Part shown: in pieces, positions 56,035-64,000 of the stretch
Layout of the letters: each line of letters opens with the position of its first letter
Numbering within the stretch: position 1 is the first letter of the stretch
Assembly: GCA_016720545.1 (NCBI GenBank)
Contig: JADKKK010000003.1
Coordinates: 62,001-126,000 of the forward strand
DNA length: 64,000 nucleotides
Direction of reading: 5' to 3'
DNA from: Myxococcales bacterium
GTDB taxonomy: Bacteria; Myxococcota_A; Polyangia; Polyangiales; Polyangiaceae
Notes under the pieces: generated by a model
Seen by the model: the letters and a program-made list of their open reading frames with translations, nothing else
What the model was told of the DNA's origin: nothing
The model's database searches: none
Translations under genes and position numbers: made by a program

Positions 56035-57200
56035 ATGAAGACGAAGCTTGGCTTGGGGTTCGGGGTGCTGGGGCTGCTCGCGGTCGTGGTAGGCGCGGCA
56101 GGCGGCTGCGCGACGCCACGGTGGTCGAGGACGAAGACGCGGGGACGGCCACCACCGTCGTCGACTCGTCTGTGCCGGACACGAACAAGCCGACGGTCGA
56201 CAGCAGCACGACGCCCGACACCGCTCCTCCGGCGAAAGACAGCGCCCCGCCCGACACCGCGCCGCCCGACACCGCGCCGCCCGTCGACGCCGCCCCGGAC
56301 ACGGCCACGCTCGCGCCGCGGCCGGGCGAGACGGTCGATCCGCTGGCCCCGAAGCCTGGCGATCCGTGCCCCGCCGGCGTGAACCTCAACGACATCATCG
56401 ATCGACGCTGCGGCAAGTGCGGCAACCAGAAGGCGCTCTGCATCGCGGGTGCCGGCGGCACGAAGGTGGTCGACGCCTACGGCGCGTGCACGGGCGAGAA
56501 GACCGCCGCGGATGCGTGCTTGCCTCGCGAGCGCGTGCTCGCCGACTGCGGCGTCTGCGGCAAGCAGACCAGAGACTGCGACCTCAGCTGCGCCTACGTG
56601 GAGGGCGCGTGCACCGGCCAGGTGCCCGGCGGCTGCACGGCGAACGAGGAGACCTTCATCGAGGGCGTGTGCCCCAACCCCGGCGACGTGCGCCGGCAGG
56701 TCTGCTCACCAATGTGCGTAAAGGGCACGCCCGAGGCCTGCGCGCCCCGGCCGGCGCCCGCTCCCGATCACACGGTGACCGTGGGCGCCATGGGCGTCGG
56801 GGTCACTCAGGCCATCACGTTCGACGCCGCCAAGACGCTCACCCAGCCCGAGCTGCCGTTCTTCGGCGACGATCCGGCGCCCTGCCCGCTGGCGCTCTCG
56901 AGCACCGCGCGGCCCTACCGCTACGTGCGCGTGGAGAACCCGGGCGCGGCGGCGCGCACGGTCACCATCGAGACGACCGGCTCGACCGACACCATGATGG
57001 CCTACTACCTCGGCGCGGCGCCGGCGCCGACGCCGGCCGCCCGCATCGCGTGCACGGGGCAGTTCTCAGACGACGTCACCGGGACGAACCCGAGCCTCAC
57101 CGGGGTGTCGATCCCGGCGGCCGGGGCCATCACCGTCTACGTGGGCAAGTACGACTCGGGCGCCGGGACCACCACGTTCCGGGTCACCGCGTCGAACTGA
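56035..57200 (+). CDS. Tandem Cys-rich lipoprotein family, member 4 (short form, one frameshift)
   Basis: About 388 residues after repair. The start MKTKLGLGFG is nearly identical to member 3, showing recent duplication. The frame breaks at about 56114-56116 just after the lipobox Cys: member 3 reads Thr-Thr-Val-Val-Glu there and member 4 needs one extra A to do the same. The Cys-rich module is kept (CGKCGNQKALC, CGVCGKQTRDC), but only one beta domain follows (YRYVRVENPGAAARTVTIET) instead of two. Function unknown. Confidence 0.82.
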
Positions 57201-57707
57201 CGCTCCGCGGCCGCAAACCTCGCCGGGCGCGATTCGCGTCGCGTCCGGCCTGCCTGCGCGCAGACATGTGTGCGAATGTGCGAATGTGCGACTGTGCGAC
57301 TGTGCGTATTTGCTCGCACGCGCCTTCACGCTGGCCACGGGTGCGCCCATCCACTAGGCTCTCCACCTAGGTCCAAGCGGAGCTGCGGCTCTCGCGCGGA
57401 TCGAAGGTTTCCGTGCCCGGTCCACCGGGCTCCTCTCCACCACCCACCCTTTCGCATCCCACAGCGCCGGGCGGCCACAGCGGCCGCACCAAGCTGCGGA
57501 CTTCCCGAAGATGGGCCGAAGCACGTTGTCCCTCCGATCGCCGCGGCTCCGACGAGCCGCACACCCGCTGCGCGCAGACCATGCGCACACGTCGGGCGAC
57601 GCCGTTGCGCAAGAAGACAGCGCACGCGCAGGGCACGCGCCACCCCCGTCCCCCCTGAAGCTTCGCCGCTTGGCCGCGGCGCTCGAACAGAAACGAGCAC
57701 GCATTCC
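57201..57707. other. Intergenic region upstream of the RNase E/G gene
   Basis: About 507 bp without a convincing gene; the reading frames here are Arg-rich and lack coding features. It contains five 8-bp tandem repeats at 57269-57308 and GC-rich stems. It may be the long 5' leader of the RNase gene, whose relatives often regulate their own mRNA through the leader. No recognised RNA family was seen. Confidence 0.5.
57269..57308. repeat. 8-bp tandem repeat (tgtgcgaa/tgtgcgac), five copies
   Basis: Five exact-length units: tgtgcgaa twice, tgtgcgac twice and tgtgcgta once. They lie in the long non-coding stretch between the last lipoprotein gene and the RNase gene. Confidence 0.8.
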
Positions 57708-59936
57708 ATGGCCAAGAACATCCTCGTCGTCAGCTGCGACGTGCGCGAGACCCGCGCCGCGCTCATCGAAGACGGCATCATCGCCGAGCTCCACATCGAG
57801 CGCAGCGGAGCCGACGCAAGCACCGTAGGCAACGTCTACGTCGGGAAGGTCACGCGCGTCCTGCCTGGCCTCCAGGCGGCGTTCATCGACATTGGTCAGG
57901 AGCGCGCGGCGTTCCTGCACGTCGAAGACCTCATCCGCCCCGACGACTTCGACGCTTACCTCGCGGGCGGCCGCAAGCACGCGCGTGGGGAGGCTCGCGT
58001 CGTCGAAGCCGAGGTCCCGCCTGTCGAGGAAGACGAAGACGGCGCGGACGACGACGAGGCGCCGATCACGGCGGTCTCTGCCGCGGCGGAGGCAGGGGCC
58101 CCCGCGGCCCCCGGCGCCGCTGCCTCACATAGCTCCAACGTGGAGCTCGAGCTCGGCTCCGAGGCGGCGCTGCTGGAGGGCGCCACCGACGACTCCTCGG
58201 CGGACGTCGGCGCGCTCGCCGCGCAGGCCGACGACGACCTCGACGAGGCTCCGGACAGCGACGAGGCCGCGGTCTCTCCCGAGCCGCTTCAGGCGGACGG
58301 AGACGACGGCGACGACGGCGACGACCGGGGCTCCGACGCCGACCTCGACCCCGCCGACGACGTCGCCGACGACCTCGACCGGGGCGACGGAGACGACGCC
58401 GCGGACGAGGCCGAGGGGCCGACCCTCACGAGCGCCCCCATCGACGGATTCCCCGAGGATCTCCCGGGGTTCACCATCAGCGATCCCGGCGAGCCCGTGC
58501 CGAGGGCGCCCGCCCCGGCGCGAACCGCGGACCGCGGCCGAGGGCGACGCCGAGGGCGAGGGCGCAGCGGCGACCGCCCAGGCGGGGATGGCGGCGGCGG
58601 CGGCGGCCGCGACCGTGGGCGTTCCGGCGGCGGTGGCGGCGGTACCAGCGACCGCGGCGATCGCGGCAAGCACGGCCGAAGGCCGGGCCCCTCGGCCCAG
58701 CCGGCTCCGAACCGCATCTCCAAGTCGACGCCGATCCGCGAGGTGGTGCGCGAGGGCCAAGAGATCATCGTTCAGGTCACGAAGGACCCCATCAGCACGA
58801 AGGGGGCGCGCTGCTCGAGCCACATCTCGCTGCCAGGCCGCTATGTCGTCTACCTCCCCACGGTCGAGCACGTGGGCATCTCGAAGCGCATTGGGTCCGA
58901 GAAAGAGCGCGCGAGGCTGCGCGAGGCGATCGACGGGATGAAGCCGCCGAGCGGCGGGCTCATCGTGCGGACCGTGGCCGAGGGCCTCACGAAGAAGCAG
59001 CTCAAGCAGGACGTGGGCTATCTCGTGCGGCTCTGGGGCGAGATCGCCAAGAAGAAAGAGACCGTCGGCAAGGCGCCGGCGATCCTGATGAACGAGCTCG
59101 ACCTCGTGCTGAAGGTCGCGCGCGATCTGTTCACCGACGAGGTCGCACAGGTCGTCGTCGACGACAAGAACCAGTACGATCGCCTCTGTCGGTTCGTGGA
59201 GATGTTCGCCCCCGACCGGGTGAAGGACGTCGTCTACTACTCCGAGGAGGAGCCCATCTTCGACGCGTACGGCATCGAGGACGAGATCGGCCGCGCGCTC
59301 TCCCGCAAGGTGCCGCTGCCCTCCGGCGGTCACCTCGTGATCGACCAGGCAGAGGCCCTCACCGCGATCGACGTGAACACCGGCCGGTTCGTGGGCAAGG
59401 GCTCCAAGGACATGGAGGAGACGGTCCTCAAGACCAACCTCGAGGCCGTCCACGAGATCGCCTACCAGCTCCGCTTCCGAAACATCGGCGGGCTCATCAT
59501 CCTCGACCTCATCGACATGGAGCGCTCGTCGAACCGCGAGAAGGTCCGCCGCACGCTCGAGGACCTGCTCCAGAAAGACAAGGCGAAGACCACGCTCAAT
59601 CGCATCAGCGATCTTGGCCTCATCGAGATGACCCGCAAGCGCACGCGCGAGTCGCTCGGGCGCATGCTCCACGAGCCGTGTTTCTACTGCGACGGCACCG
59701 GCCAGCTGATGAGCAAGGAGACCATCGCGTTCGAGATCCTCCGCGAAATCCGCAGGAAGCGCGCGGACTTGCCCGGCTACTCGGTGGTGGTCAACGCGCA
59801 CCCCGCGGTGGCCGACGTGCTGAACGGCAGCGAGAAGGAGGCCGTCGCCGAGGTCGAGAACCGTTACATGCGCAAGATCCTCGTGGTCCCCCGCAAGGAG
59901 TACCACCTCGAGCAGTTCGACATCGCGGGGAAGTGA
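57708..59936 (+). CDS. rne: Ribonuclease E/G family endoribonuclease with large S1 insertion
   Basis: A 742-residue RNase of the Rne/Rng type, which cleaves single-stranded RNA in mRNA decay and rRNA processing. The start MAKNILVVSCDVRETRAALI is family-typical. The S1 domain (VYVGKVTRVLPGLQAAFIDI) is interrupted at about residue 90 by roughly 250 residues, first acidic (Asp/Glu/Ala), then Gly/Arg-rich (DRGRGRRRGRGRSG), and resumes as QEIIVQVTKDPISTKGARCS. The catalytic part has AIDVNTGRFVGKG and ILDLIDMERSSNR (metal-binding Asp residues), then the Zn-link type CFYCDGTG. There is no C-terminal degradosome tail. The PilZ gene starts 7 bp after its stop. Confidence 0.93.
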   Translation: MAKNILVVSCDVRETRAALIEDGIIAELHIERSGADASTVGNVYVGKVTRVLPGLQAAFIDIGQERAAFLHVEDLIRPDDFDAYLAGGRKHARGEARVVEAEVPPVEEDEDGADDDEAPITAVSAAAEAGAPAAPGAAASHSSNVELELGSEAALLEGATDDSSADVGALAAQADDDLDEAPDSDEAAVSPEPLQADGDDGDDGDDRGSDADLDPADDVADDLDRGDGDDAADEAEGPTLTSAPIDGFPEDLPGFTISDPGEPVPRAPAPARTADRGRGRRRGRGRSGDRPGGDGGGGGGRDRGRSGGGGGGTSDRGDRGKHGRRPGPSAQPAPNRISKSTPIREVVREGQEIIVQVTKDPISTKGARCSSHISLPGRYVVYLPTVEHVGISKRIGSEKERARLREAIDGMKPPSGGLIVRTVAEGLTKKQLKQDVGYLVRLWGEIAKKKETVGKAPAILMNELDLVLKVARDLFTDEVAQVVVDDKNQYDRLCRFVEMFAPDRVKDVVYYSEEEPIFDAYGIEDEIGRALSRKVPLPSGGHLVIDQAEALTAIDVNTGRFVGKGSKDMEETVLKTNLEAVHEIAYQLRFRNIGGLIILDLIDMERSSNREKVRRTLEDLLQKDKAKTTLNRISDLGLIEMTRKRTRESLGRMLHEPCFYCDGTGQLMSKETIAFEILREIRRKRADLPGYSVVVNAHPAVADVLNGSEKEAVAEVENRYMRKILVVPRKEYHLEQFDIAGK

Positions 59937-59943
59937 GGCACAC

Positions 59944-60312
59944 GTGACCAAGCCAACGCCCGACGACGTCGACGCCGCCCAGACCGACGCCGCAGAGACC
60001 GACGCCTCCGACGACAAGCGCGTCGACGAGCGCGTCACCATCAACAAGGAGTTCGAGTCGTTCGACTCGTTCATCCAGGAGTACGTGACCAACATCTCGC
60101 GCACGGGCGTGTTCATCCGCGCGCAGAAGCCGTTGCCGATCGGCACGCGGGTCAACCTGCACTTCACCGTCATCATGGACGACATCGAGACCGTCGAAGG
60201 CGAAGGCGAGGTCGTGCGCCTCGAGAAGGACGGCATGGGCGTCGTGTTCCGCGAGCTCTCCGGGTACTCGAAGGGCCTCATCGACAAGCTGCTCACGCGG
60301 GGCACGAAGTAG
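59944..60312 (+). CDS. PilZ-domain protein (predicted c-di-GMP receptor)
   Basis: A 122-residue single-domain protein with an Asp/Ala/Thr-rich N-terminus. The PilZ c-di-GMP contacts appear present: RVDER (RxxxR) and NISRTG ([DN]xSxxG), followed by VFIRAQKPLPIGTRVNLHF and GEGEVVRLEKDGMGVVF. The GTG start is 7 bp downstream of the RNase gene, so co-transcription is likely. Whether it senses c-di-GMP to affect the RNase, motility or polysaccharide cannot be told; the general role is effector or adaptor. Confidence 0.85.
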   Translation: MTKPTPDDVDAAQTDAAETDASDDKRVDERVTINKEFESFDSFIQEYVTNISRTGVFIRAQKPLPIGTRVNLHFTVIMDDIETVEGEGEVVRLEKDGMGVVFRELSGYSKGLIDKLLTRGTK

Positions 60313-60441
60313 GCCCACCGCGACGCTCGCCCACCGGCCCGGCGCGCGCGCCGCTGCGGACGGCGAGTTGGACGGGCGCCGGCAGAGAAAAGAAGAAAAA
60401 CGGCGCGCGGGCTCTGTTGACCAGGCGCCAGTTGAGGCAAC

Positions 60442-60924
60442 ATGGAGGGCCCGATGGAGAACCCAGACGCGGAAAGCGCCGGCTTGAGCGGGTTGAGCCC
60501 GACCGACTCGCCCGAGCTCGTGATCGACGGCGCAGAGGCCGTCGAAGACACGAGCGAGAGCGATCCGCCGGCCCCACTCACTCGGGGTGGACCTCCGCCG
60601 CTGCCGCCTGTGGCCGCGTCGCCGTCGGAGGCGCCTCCCCGACCGTCGGCCGCACCGCCGCCGCGGCCGTCGATGGCGCCGTCGCTGCCGCCGCCCCCGA
60701 ACAAGAACTTCATGCTCGTCGGAGGCGCCGTCCTCGTCGTGCTCGTCGGCGTGGCGGTGTTCGCGGGGCTCAAGGTCGGCACCTCGCTTAGCAAGAGCCG
60801 CGCTGGGACCCCCGCGCCGCCGGCCACGGCGACGGCGGCCGCTCCCTCCGCCGAGCCGGCGGCGCCCTCCGCCGATCCTTCGGCGCCGGTCATCGCGATC
60901 CCGACCGTCGAGTTCGCGAACTGA
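60442..60924 (+). CDS. Single-TM protein with Pro-rich N-terminal region
   Basis: A 160-residue protein. A disordered cytoplasmic part rich in Pro/Ser/Ala (about 1-87) precedes one TM helix (FMLVGGAVLVVLVGVAVFAG) and a short Pro/Ala-rich tail ending VEFAN. The start could be ATG 60442 or 60454. It has no recognised domain and lies 129 bp after the PilZ gene. It resembles membrane-anchored linkers common in myxobacteria. Confidence 0.55.
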   Translation: MEGPMENPDAESAGLSGLSPTDSPELVIDGAEAVEDTSESDPPAPLTRGGPPPLPPVAASPSEAPPRPSAAPPPRPSMAPSLPPPPNKNFMLVGGAVLVVLVGVAVFAGLKVGTSLSKSRAGTPAPPATATAAAPSAEPAAPSADPSAPVIAIPTVEFAN

Positions 60925-61164
60925 GTCGCCCCCCGGCGTAGCCAGGTAGCGGCCGCCGGATTTCGGATTTCGATGCTTCACGGCGCTGCGTGTGGTCGCG
61001 ACGCGCGCGCGTCGTCGCGCTCGCGACGCGCGCGCGCCCGGGAGATCTCGGCTCCCAGACCGGGCTCGGCCGAGCGCGCACGCTCGCGTACGCGCTCGGC
61101 CCGGCGCTCCGAGGGCGGAGGCGACGCTCGCCCGGCGCCGTGCAGCGCGCGCGTAAAGTGTCTG

Positions 61165-61199
61165 GTGTCACTTGACACTCTTCACTCGTGCGCTAGGCT
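61165..61199 (+). promoter_or_regulatory. Promoter with overlapping palindromic operator, possibly leaderless
   Basis: A palindrome GTGTCA-CT-TGACAC (61165-61178) overlaps a perfect -35 TTGACA (61172-61177); after a 16-bp spacer comes -10 TAGGCT (61194-61199). The ATG of the reductase gene is at 61206, only six bases past the -10, so the mRNA would start at or next to the start codon. A second outer repeat AGTGTC/GACACT spans 61157-61179. Repression by the MerR-family protein of the same operon is a reasonable guess. Confidence 0.6.
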
Positions 61200-61205
61200 C
61201 ACGTC

Positions 61206-62378
61206 ATGCTCTCGCAGGTCCTCTCGCAGCTTCGGCTCGACGTCACGACCGTGGTCTCATCGGTGCTTGGCCGCGGTCCATCGCCATTCGTCCAGCGCCG
61301 GCCCCGCCGCGCCGCGCGGGTGGCGCACACGCCGTCGCTCGGGCGCCCCCTGCAGGTGGACGAGGTCATTCGCGAGACCGAGGACACGGTCTCGCTCGTC
61401 CTGTCGGATCCGGCGGGGCCGCTGCAGTTCACCCCGGGGCAGTTCTTCACGCTCATCGTGACCGTCGGCGGTGAGCGCCTGCGTCGCGCGTATTCGGCCT
61501 CGAGCGAGCCAGGCGCGCTCGGCGGGCGCGTGCGGCTCACGGTGCGACGGCAGCCCGAGGGCCGCGTGAGCACCCACCTCGTGGCGCACGCGCGGGCCGG
61601 CGATACGCTCACCGCGCTTGGGCCGTCGGGCGGCTTCGTCCCCGCCGCCTACGCGTTCCCTCCCCACGTGCTGCTGGTCGGCGGCGGGAGCGGCATCACT
61701 CCGCTCCTCTCGATCGCGCGGCACCTGTTGGCGTGCGAGCCCGCGAAGCGCGTCACGATCGTCTTCGGCAACCGCCGCGAGCGGGACATCCCGTTCCGCG
61801 CCGAGCTCTTGGCCCTCGTCGCCGCCCACCCCGGGCGCCTGGTCGTGCGTCACGTCCTCTCGGAGCCGGAGGAGCGCTGGACCGAGGGGGTCGGCATGCT
61901 CACGCGCGATGTGCTCGACCGGGAGCTCGACGGCCTCGCGGACGCGCTGGGAGGTGCCTCGGCCGACGACACCGCCGCGTTCCTCTGCGGTCCAGAACCC
62001 ATGATGCGCGCCGCGCGCGCCGCGCTCCGGGGCCGGGGACTGACCGACGACCAGATCCGCGAGGAGGCCTTCACCTCTCCCGCCTCCGCGGGCGTCGCCC
62101 CGAAGGGCCCGGTCGAGCTCACCTTCCGGGTCGACGGCCAGAGCGTGCGGGCCGTGCAGGCGGTGGGCAAGACGCTGCTCGAGGCGGGCCTCGAGGCGGG
62201 CCTCGATCTGCCGTACTCGTGCGCGATGGGCGGCTGCGGTGCGTGCAAACTACACCTTGTCTCCGGCGAGACCACTCGTGAGGGGCTCGCGCTCACGCCC
62301 GCCGAGCGACGCGCGGGCCTGGTCCTCGCGTGCTCCGACCGCGCCCTCGGCCCGTGCACCTTGGAGCGGCCGCGGTGA
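61206..62378 (+). CDS. Ferredoxin reductase fused to 2Fe-2S ferredoxin
   Basis: A 390-residue electron-transfer protein of the FNR/PaaE type that passes electrons from NAD(P)H to an oxygenase. Residues about 50-275: FAD-binding RRAYSASSEPG and nucleotide-binding LLVGGGSGITPLLSIARHL, with AFLCGPEPMM near the end. Residues about 300-390: plant-type [2Fe-2S] ferredoxin with the cluster motif YSCAMGGCGACK (C-x4-C-x2-C) and the fourth Cys in VLACSD. It overlaps the merR start by GTGA and likely serves the di-iron protein encoded two genes on. Confidence 0.93.
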   Translation: MLSQVLSQLRLDVTTVVSSVLGRGPSPFVQRRPRRAARVAHTPSLGRPLQVDEVIRETEDTVSLVLSDPAGPLQFTPGQFFTLIVTVGGERLRRAYSASSEPGALGGRVRLTVRRQPEGRVSTHLVAHARAGDTLTALGPSGGFVPAAYAFPPHVLLVGGGSGITPLLSIARHLLACEPAKRVTIVFGNRRERDIPFRAELLALVAAHPGRLVVRHVLSEPEERWTEGVGMLTRDVLDRELDGLADALGGASADDTAAFLCGPEPMMRAARAALRGRGLTDDQIREEAFTSPASAGVAPKGPVELTFRVDGQSVRAVQAVGKTLLEAGLEAGLDLPYSCAMGGCGACKLHLVSGETTREGLALTPAERRAGLVLACSDRALGPCTLERPR

Positions 62379-63240
62379 CCGAGCGCACGCCCCGCCGTCG
62401 CACGTCGAGCCGGCCCACGGAGGCGACTCCCCCCACTGGACCGAACGCGCCGATCGCGGCCGCGAAGCCGCGCCGCGCGAGCGCGAGGGCCGCAGCGCCC
62501 CGCGCGGAGGCGCCCACGGAGGACGCGCCGCGCCGCCTGAAGATGCAGCACCTCGTCCAGAGAACCGGCGTGCCCCGCCAGGTCATCCACTTCTACATCC
62601 AGCAGGGCCTGGTGCCCGAAGGCACGAAGACCGGCCGCAACATGGCCTACTACGACGAGTCTCACGTCGAGCGCGTAGCCCTCGTGCGGAAGCTGCAGCA
62701 CGAGCGCTTCCTTCCGCTGAAGGTCATCAAGGCCATGCTCGACCAGACCGACGAGGCCTTCAGCCCCACGCAGAAGCGCCTATTCGCCGAGGTGAAGGCC
62801 CACCTGTCGAGCGCGTCGGGCCTCGTGTCCGACGACGGGCTCGTCGACGTCGACGCCCTCGCAAAGGCCCGCAACCTCGCGCCCGCGGACCTCGAAGACC
62901 TCGAGAAGGCCGGATACGTGGTCCTCGGGAAGCGCCCCGGGGCGGACGCACGATCGCGGCGCGCGACGCCTGGCTCATCGACCTGTGGGGCGAGTTTCGA
63001 GCCGCCGGCCTCACGAAGGATCTGGGCTTCACCCCACGAGATCTAAGCGTCTACGAAGACATCGTGACGCGGCTCTTTCACACCGAGGTGCGCCTACTCG
63101 CCGAGCGCGTCTCGCACCTCCCGCCCAAGGCGCTCGCGACCCTCGTCGAGCGGGCGATGCCGCTCGTGAACACGCTCATCACGCGATGGCACATGGGCAA
63201 AGCCCACGCCATCTTTGCCACTCTCGGAGAGTCCAAATGA
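62375..63240 (+). CDS. MerR-family transcriptional regulator, one frameshift
   Basis: About 288 residues after repair. A basic, Ala/Pro/Arg-rich N-terminus (about 55 residues) precedes a winged-helix MerR DNA-binding domain: LVQRTGVPRQVIHFYIQQGL, MAYYDESHVERVALVRKLQH and RFLPLKVIKAMLDQ. The C-terminal effector part (AARDAWLIDLWGEFRAAGLT, TPRDLSVYEDIVTRLFHTEV) is in another frame. The break lies in a GGGG run at about 62938-62942 (GKRP then GGRTIAARD), consistent with a lost base. It overlaps the neighbouring genes by four bases at both ends (GTGA, ATGA) and may control the operon through the palindrome at 61165. Confidence 0.85.
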
Positions 63241-64000
63241 CCGTCCTCTACCGGATCTCGCAGCTCCTCCCCACGAAGGTGAAGAACCAGCTCGAGGCGT
63301 ACGTCGACGCGATCGACCTGCTCTCGGAGATCAAAGATCCACGGGTGGCCCGCTCGCTCGGCCCGGCCGGGGTCCGCGGACTGCTCCTCCAGCGTGGAAA
63401 GCAGGGCACCCCCACGAAAATGACGGCGAGCCACCAGGCCCACTTCGACTGGAGCTACCCCGCCGACAACGAGGAGATGGCGGAGCTCTACCACCGCGCG
63501 AAGCTCGGTCAGTGGAACGGCGACGATCTCCCGTGGCACACCGACGTCGACCCGCTCAGCCCGGAGCTGCCTATCATTCCGGAGGACTTCGTCGACCTCG
63601 ATCGAATCGCTAGCTACGGGATCACCACGACCCCCCTCGAGAAGCGAAAGATCCTCCACAGCCTCTCGGCGTGGATGCTGAGTCAGTTCCTCCACGGTGA
63701 ACAAGGTGCGCTGTTCGCGGCGGCCCAGGTCACCGAGTCCGTGCAGTTCTTCGACGGCAAGCTCTACGGCGCCACTCAGGTGATGGACGAGGGCCGCCAC
63801 GTGGAGGTGTTCCACCGGTACCTCGACACGAAGCTCGATCGCCTCTACCAGGTCAACGACAACCTGTTCGTGATCATCGACGCGCTCATGCGCGACAGCC
63901 GCTGGGACATGAAGTTCCTGGGAATGCAGATCATGGTGGAGGGGCTCGCGCTCGGGGCGTTCGGCGTGCTCCACAAGCGCACCCGCGAGCCGCTGCTGAA
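63237..64000 (+). CDS. Ferritin-like di-iron protein, probable oxygenase/desaturase (cut by window edge)
   Basis: The first 254 codons of a ferritin-superfamily protein. Candidate iron ligands are the Glu in FLHGEQGALFAAAQVTES, then DEGRHVEVFHRYLD (the ExxRH-type site) and a later Glu in MVEGLALGAFGV, the four-helix-bundle arrangement of R2-like and AurF-like di-iron oxygenases. The N-terminal region (KMTASHQAHFDWSYPADNEE) fits that group. The ATG overlaps the merR stop by ATGA, so the reductase, regulator and oxygenase form one unit. The substrate is unknown; a fatty acyl or polyketide-type substrate is only a guess. Confidence 0.78.
   Translation, partial: MTVLYRISQLLPTKVKNQLEAYVDAIDLLSEIKDPRVARSLGPAGVRGLLLQRGKQGTPTKMTASHQAHFDWSYPADNEEMAELYHRAKLGQWNGDDLPWHTDVDPLSPELPIIPEDFVDLDRIASYGITTTPLEKRKILHSLSAWMLSQFLHGEQGALFAAAQVTESVQFFDGKLYGATQVMDEGRHVEVFHRYLDTKLDRLYQVNDNLFVIIDALMRDSRWDMKFLGMQIMVEGLALGAFGVLHKRTREPLL

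Noticed and set aside
57201..57707. Structured RNA (RNase P, 6S or similar) before the RNase gene
   Set aside because: None of the conserved sequence blocks of these RNAs could be found on either strand.

Overview
This 64 kb window is very GC-rich and most likely comes from a myxobacterium (Myxococcota, probably class Polyangia). The grounds are the many lipoproteins with Asp/Pro-rich linkers, eukaryote-like Ser/Thr kinases, a MYXO-CTERM-like C-terminus and a Wzx/Wzy exopolysaccharide locus. The taxonomic call is inference from gene content; no rRNA, tRNA, CRISPR array or prophage was seen.

Layout. 1-10.7 kb: 5' end of gltB (glutamate synthase), a DUF2314 protein, secreted lipoproteins, recQ overlapping a lipoprotein hydrolase, glmS (which supplies amino-sugar precursor) and a small anchored Cys-rich protein. 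10.9-37.4 kb: a polysaccharide locus. It holds the initiating phosphoglycosyltransferase with an N-terminal MshEN-type (c-di-GMP receptor-like) module, serine-acetyltransferase-like enzymes, a short Wza-type export protein, three glycosyltransferase-type proteins (two of them fusions), an ATP-grasp ligase, a Wzx flippase, an outer-membrane beta-barrel, a Wzz/Wzc-type co-polymerase, a Wzy polymerase, two Ser/Thr kinases, a CE2-type esterase, a P-loop-less tyrosine-kinase-like protein and a WecG/TagA transferase. A roughly 305-bp MITE-like element sits at the 3' end of one kinase gene. 37.4-48.1 kb: metabolic and regulatory genes (M20 peptidase, degenerate PtsP-like protein, SCP2 protein, receiver domain with a histone-H1-like tail, acyl-CoA dehydrogenase, arrestin-like protein and two overlapping genes of unknown function). 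48.4-50.8 kb: groES-groEL with a CIRCE operator and an intrinsic terminator. 50.9-57.2 kb: four tandem paralogous Cys-rich lipoproteins. 57.7-60.9 kb: RNase E/G with a large S1 insertion, a PilZ protein and a one-TM protein. 61.2-64 kb: a ferredoxin-reductase / MerR / di-iron protein operon with overlapping genes.

How the genes work together. The polysaccharide locus has nearly every step of a Wzx/Wzy pathway: priming, sugar addition, acyl decoration, flipping, polymerisation, length control and outer-membrane export. Two c-di-GMP-type modules (MshEN on the primer, PilZ next to the RNase) suggest second-messenger control.

Sequence quality. At least seven genes, including groEL, are each interrupted by an apparent single-base indel, several of them in short homopolymers. 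I read these as sequencing or assembly errors and annotate the affected genes across the break.
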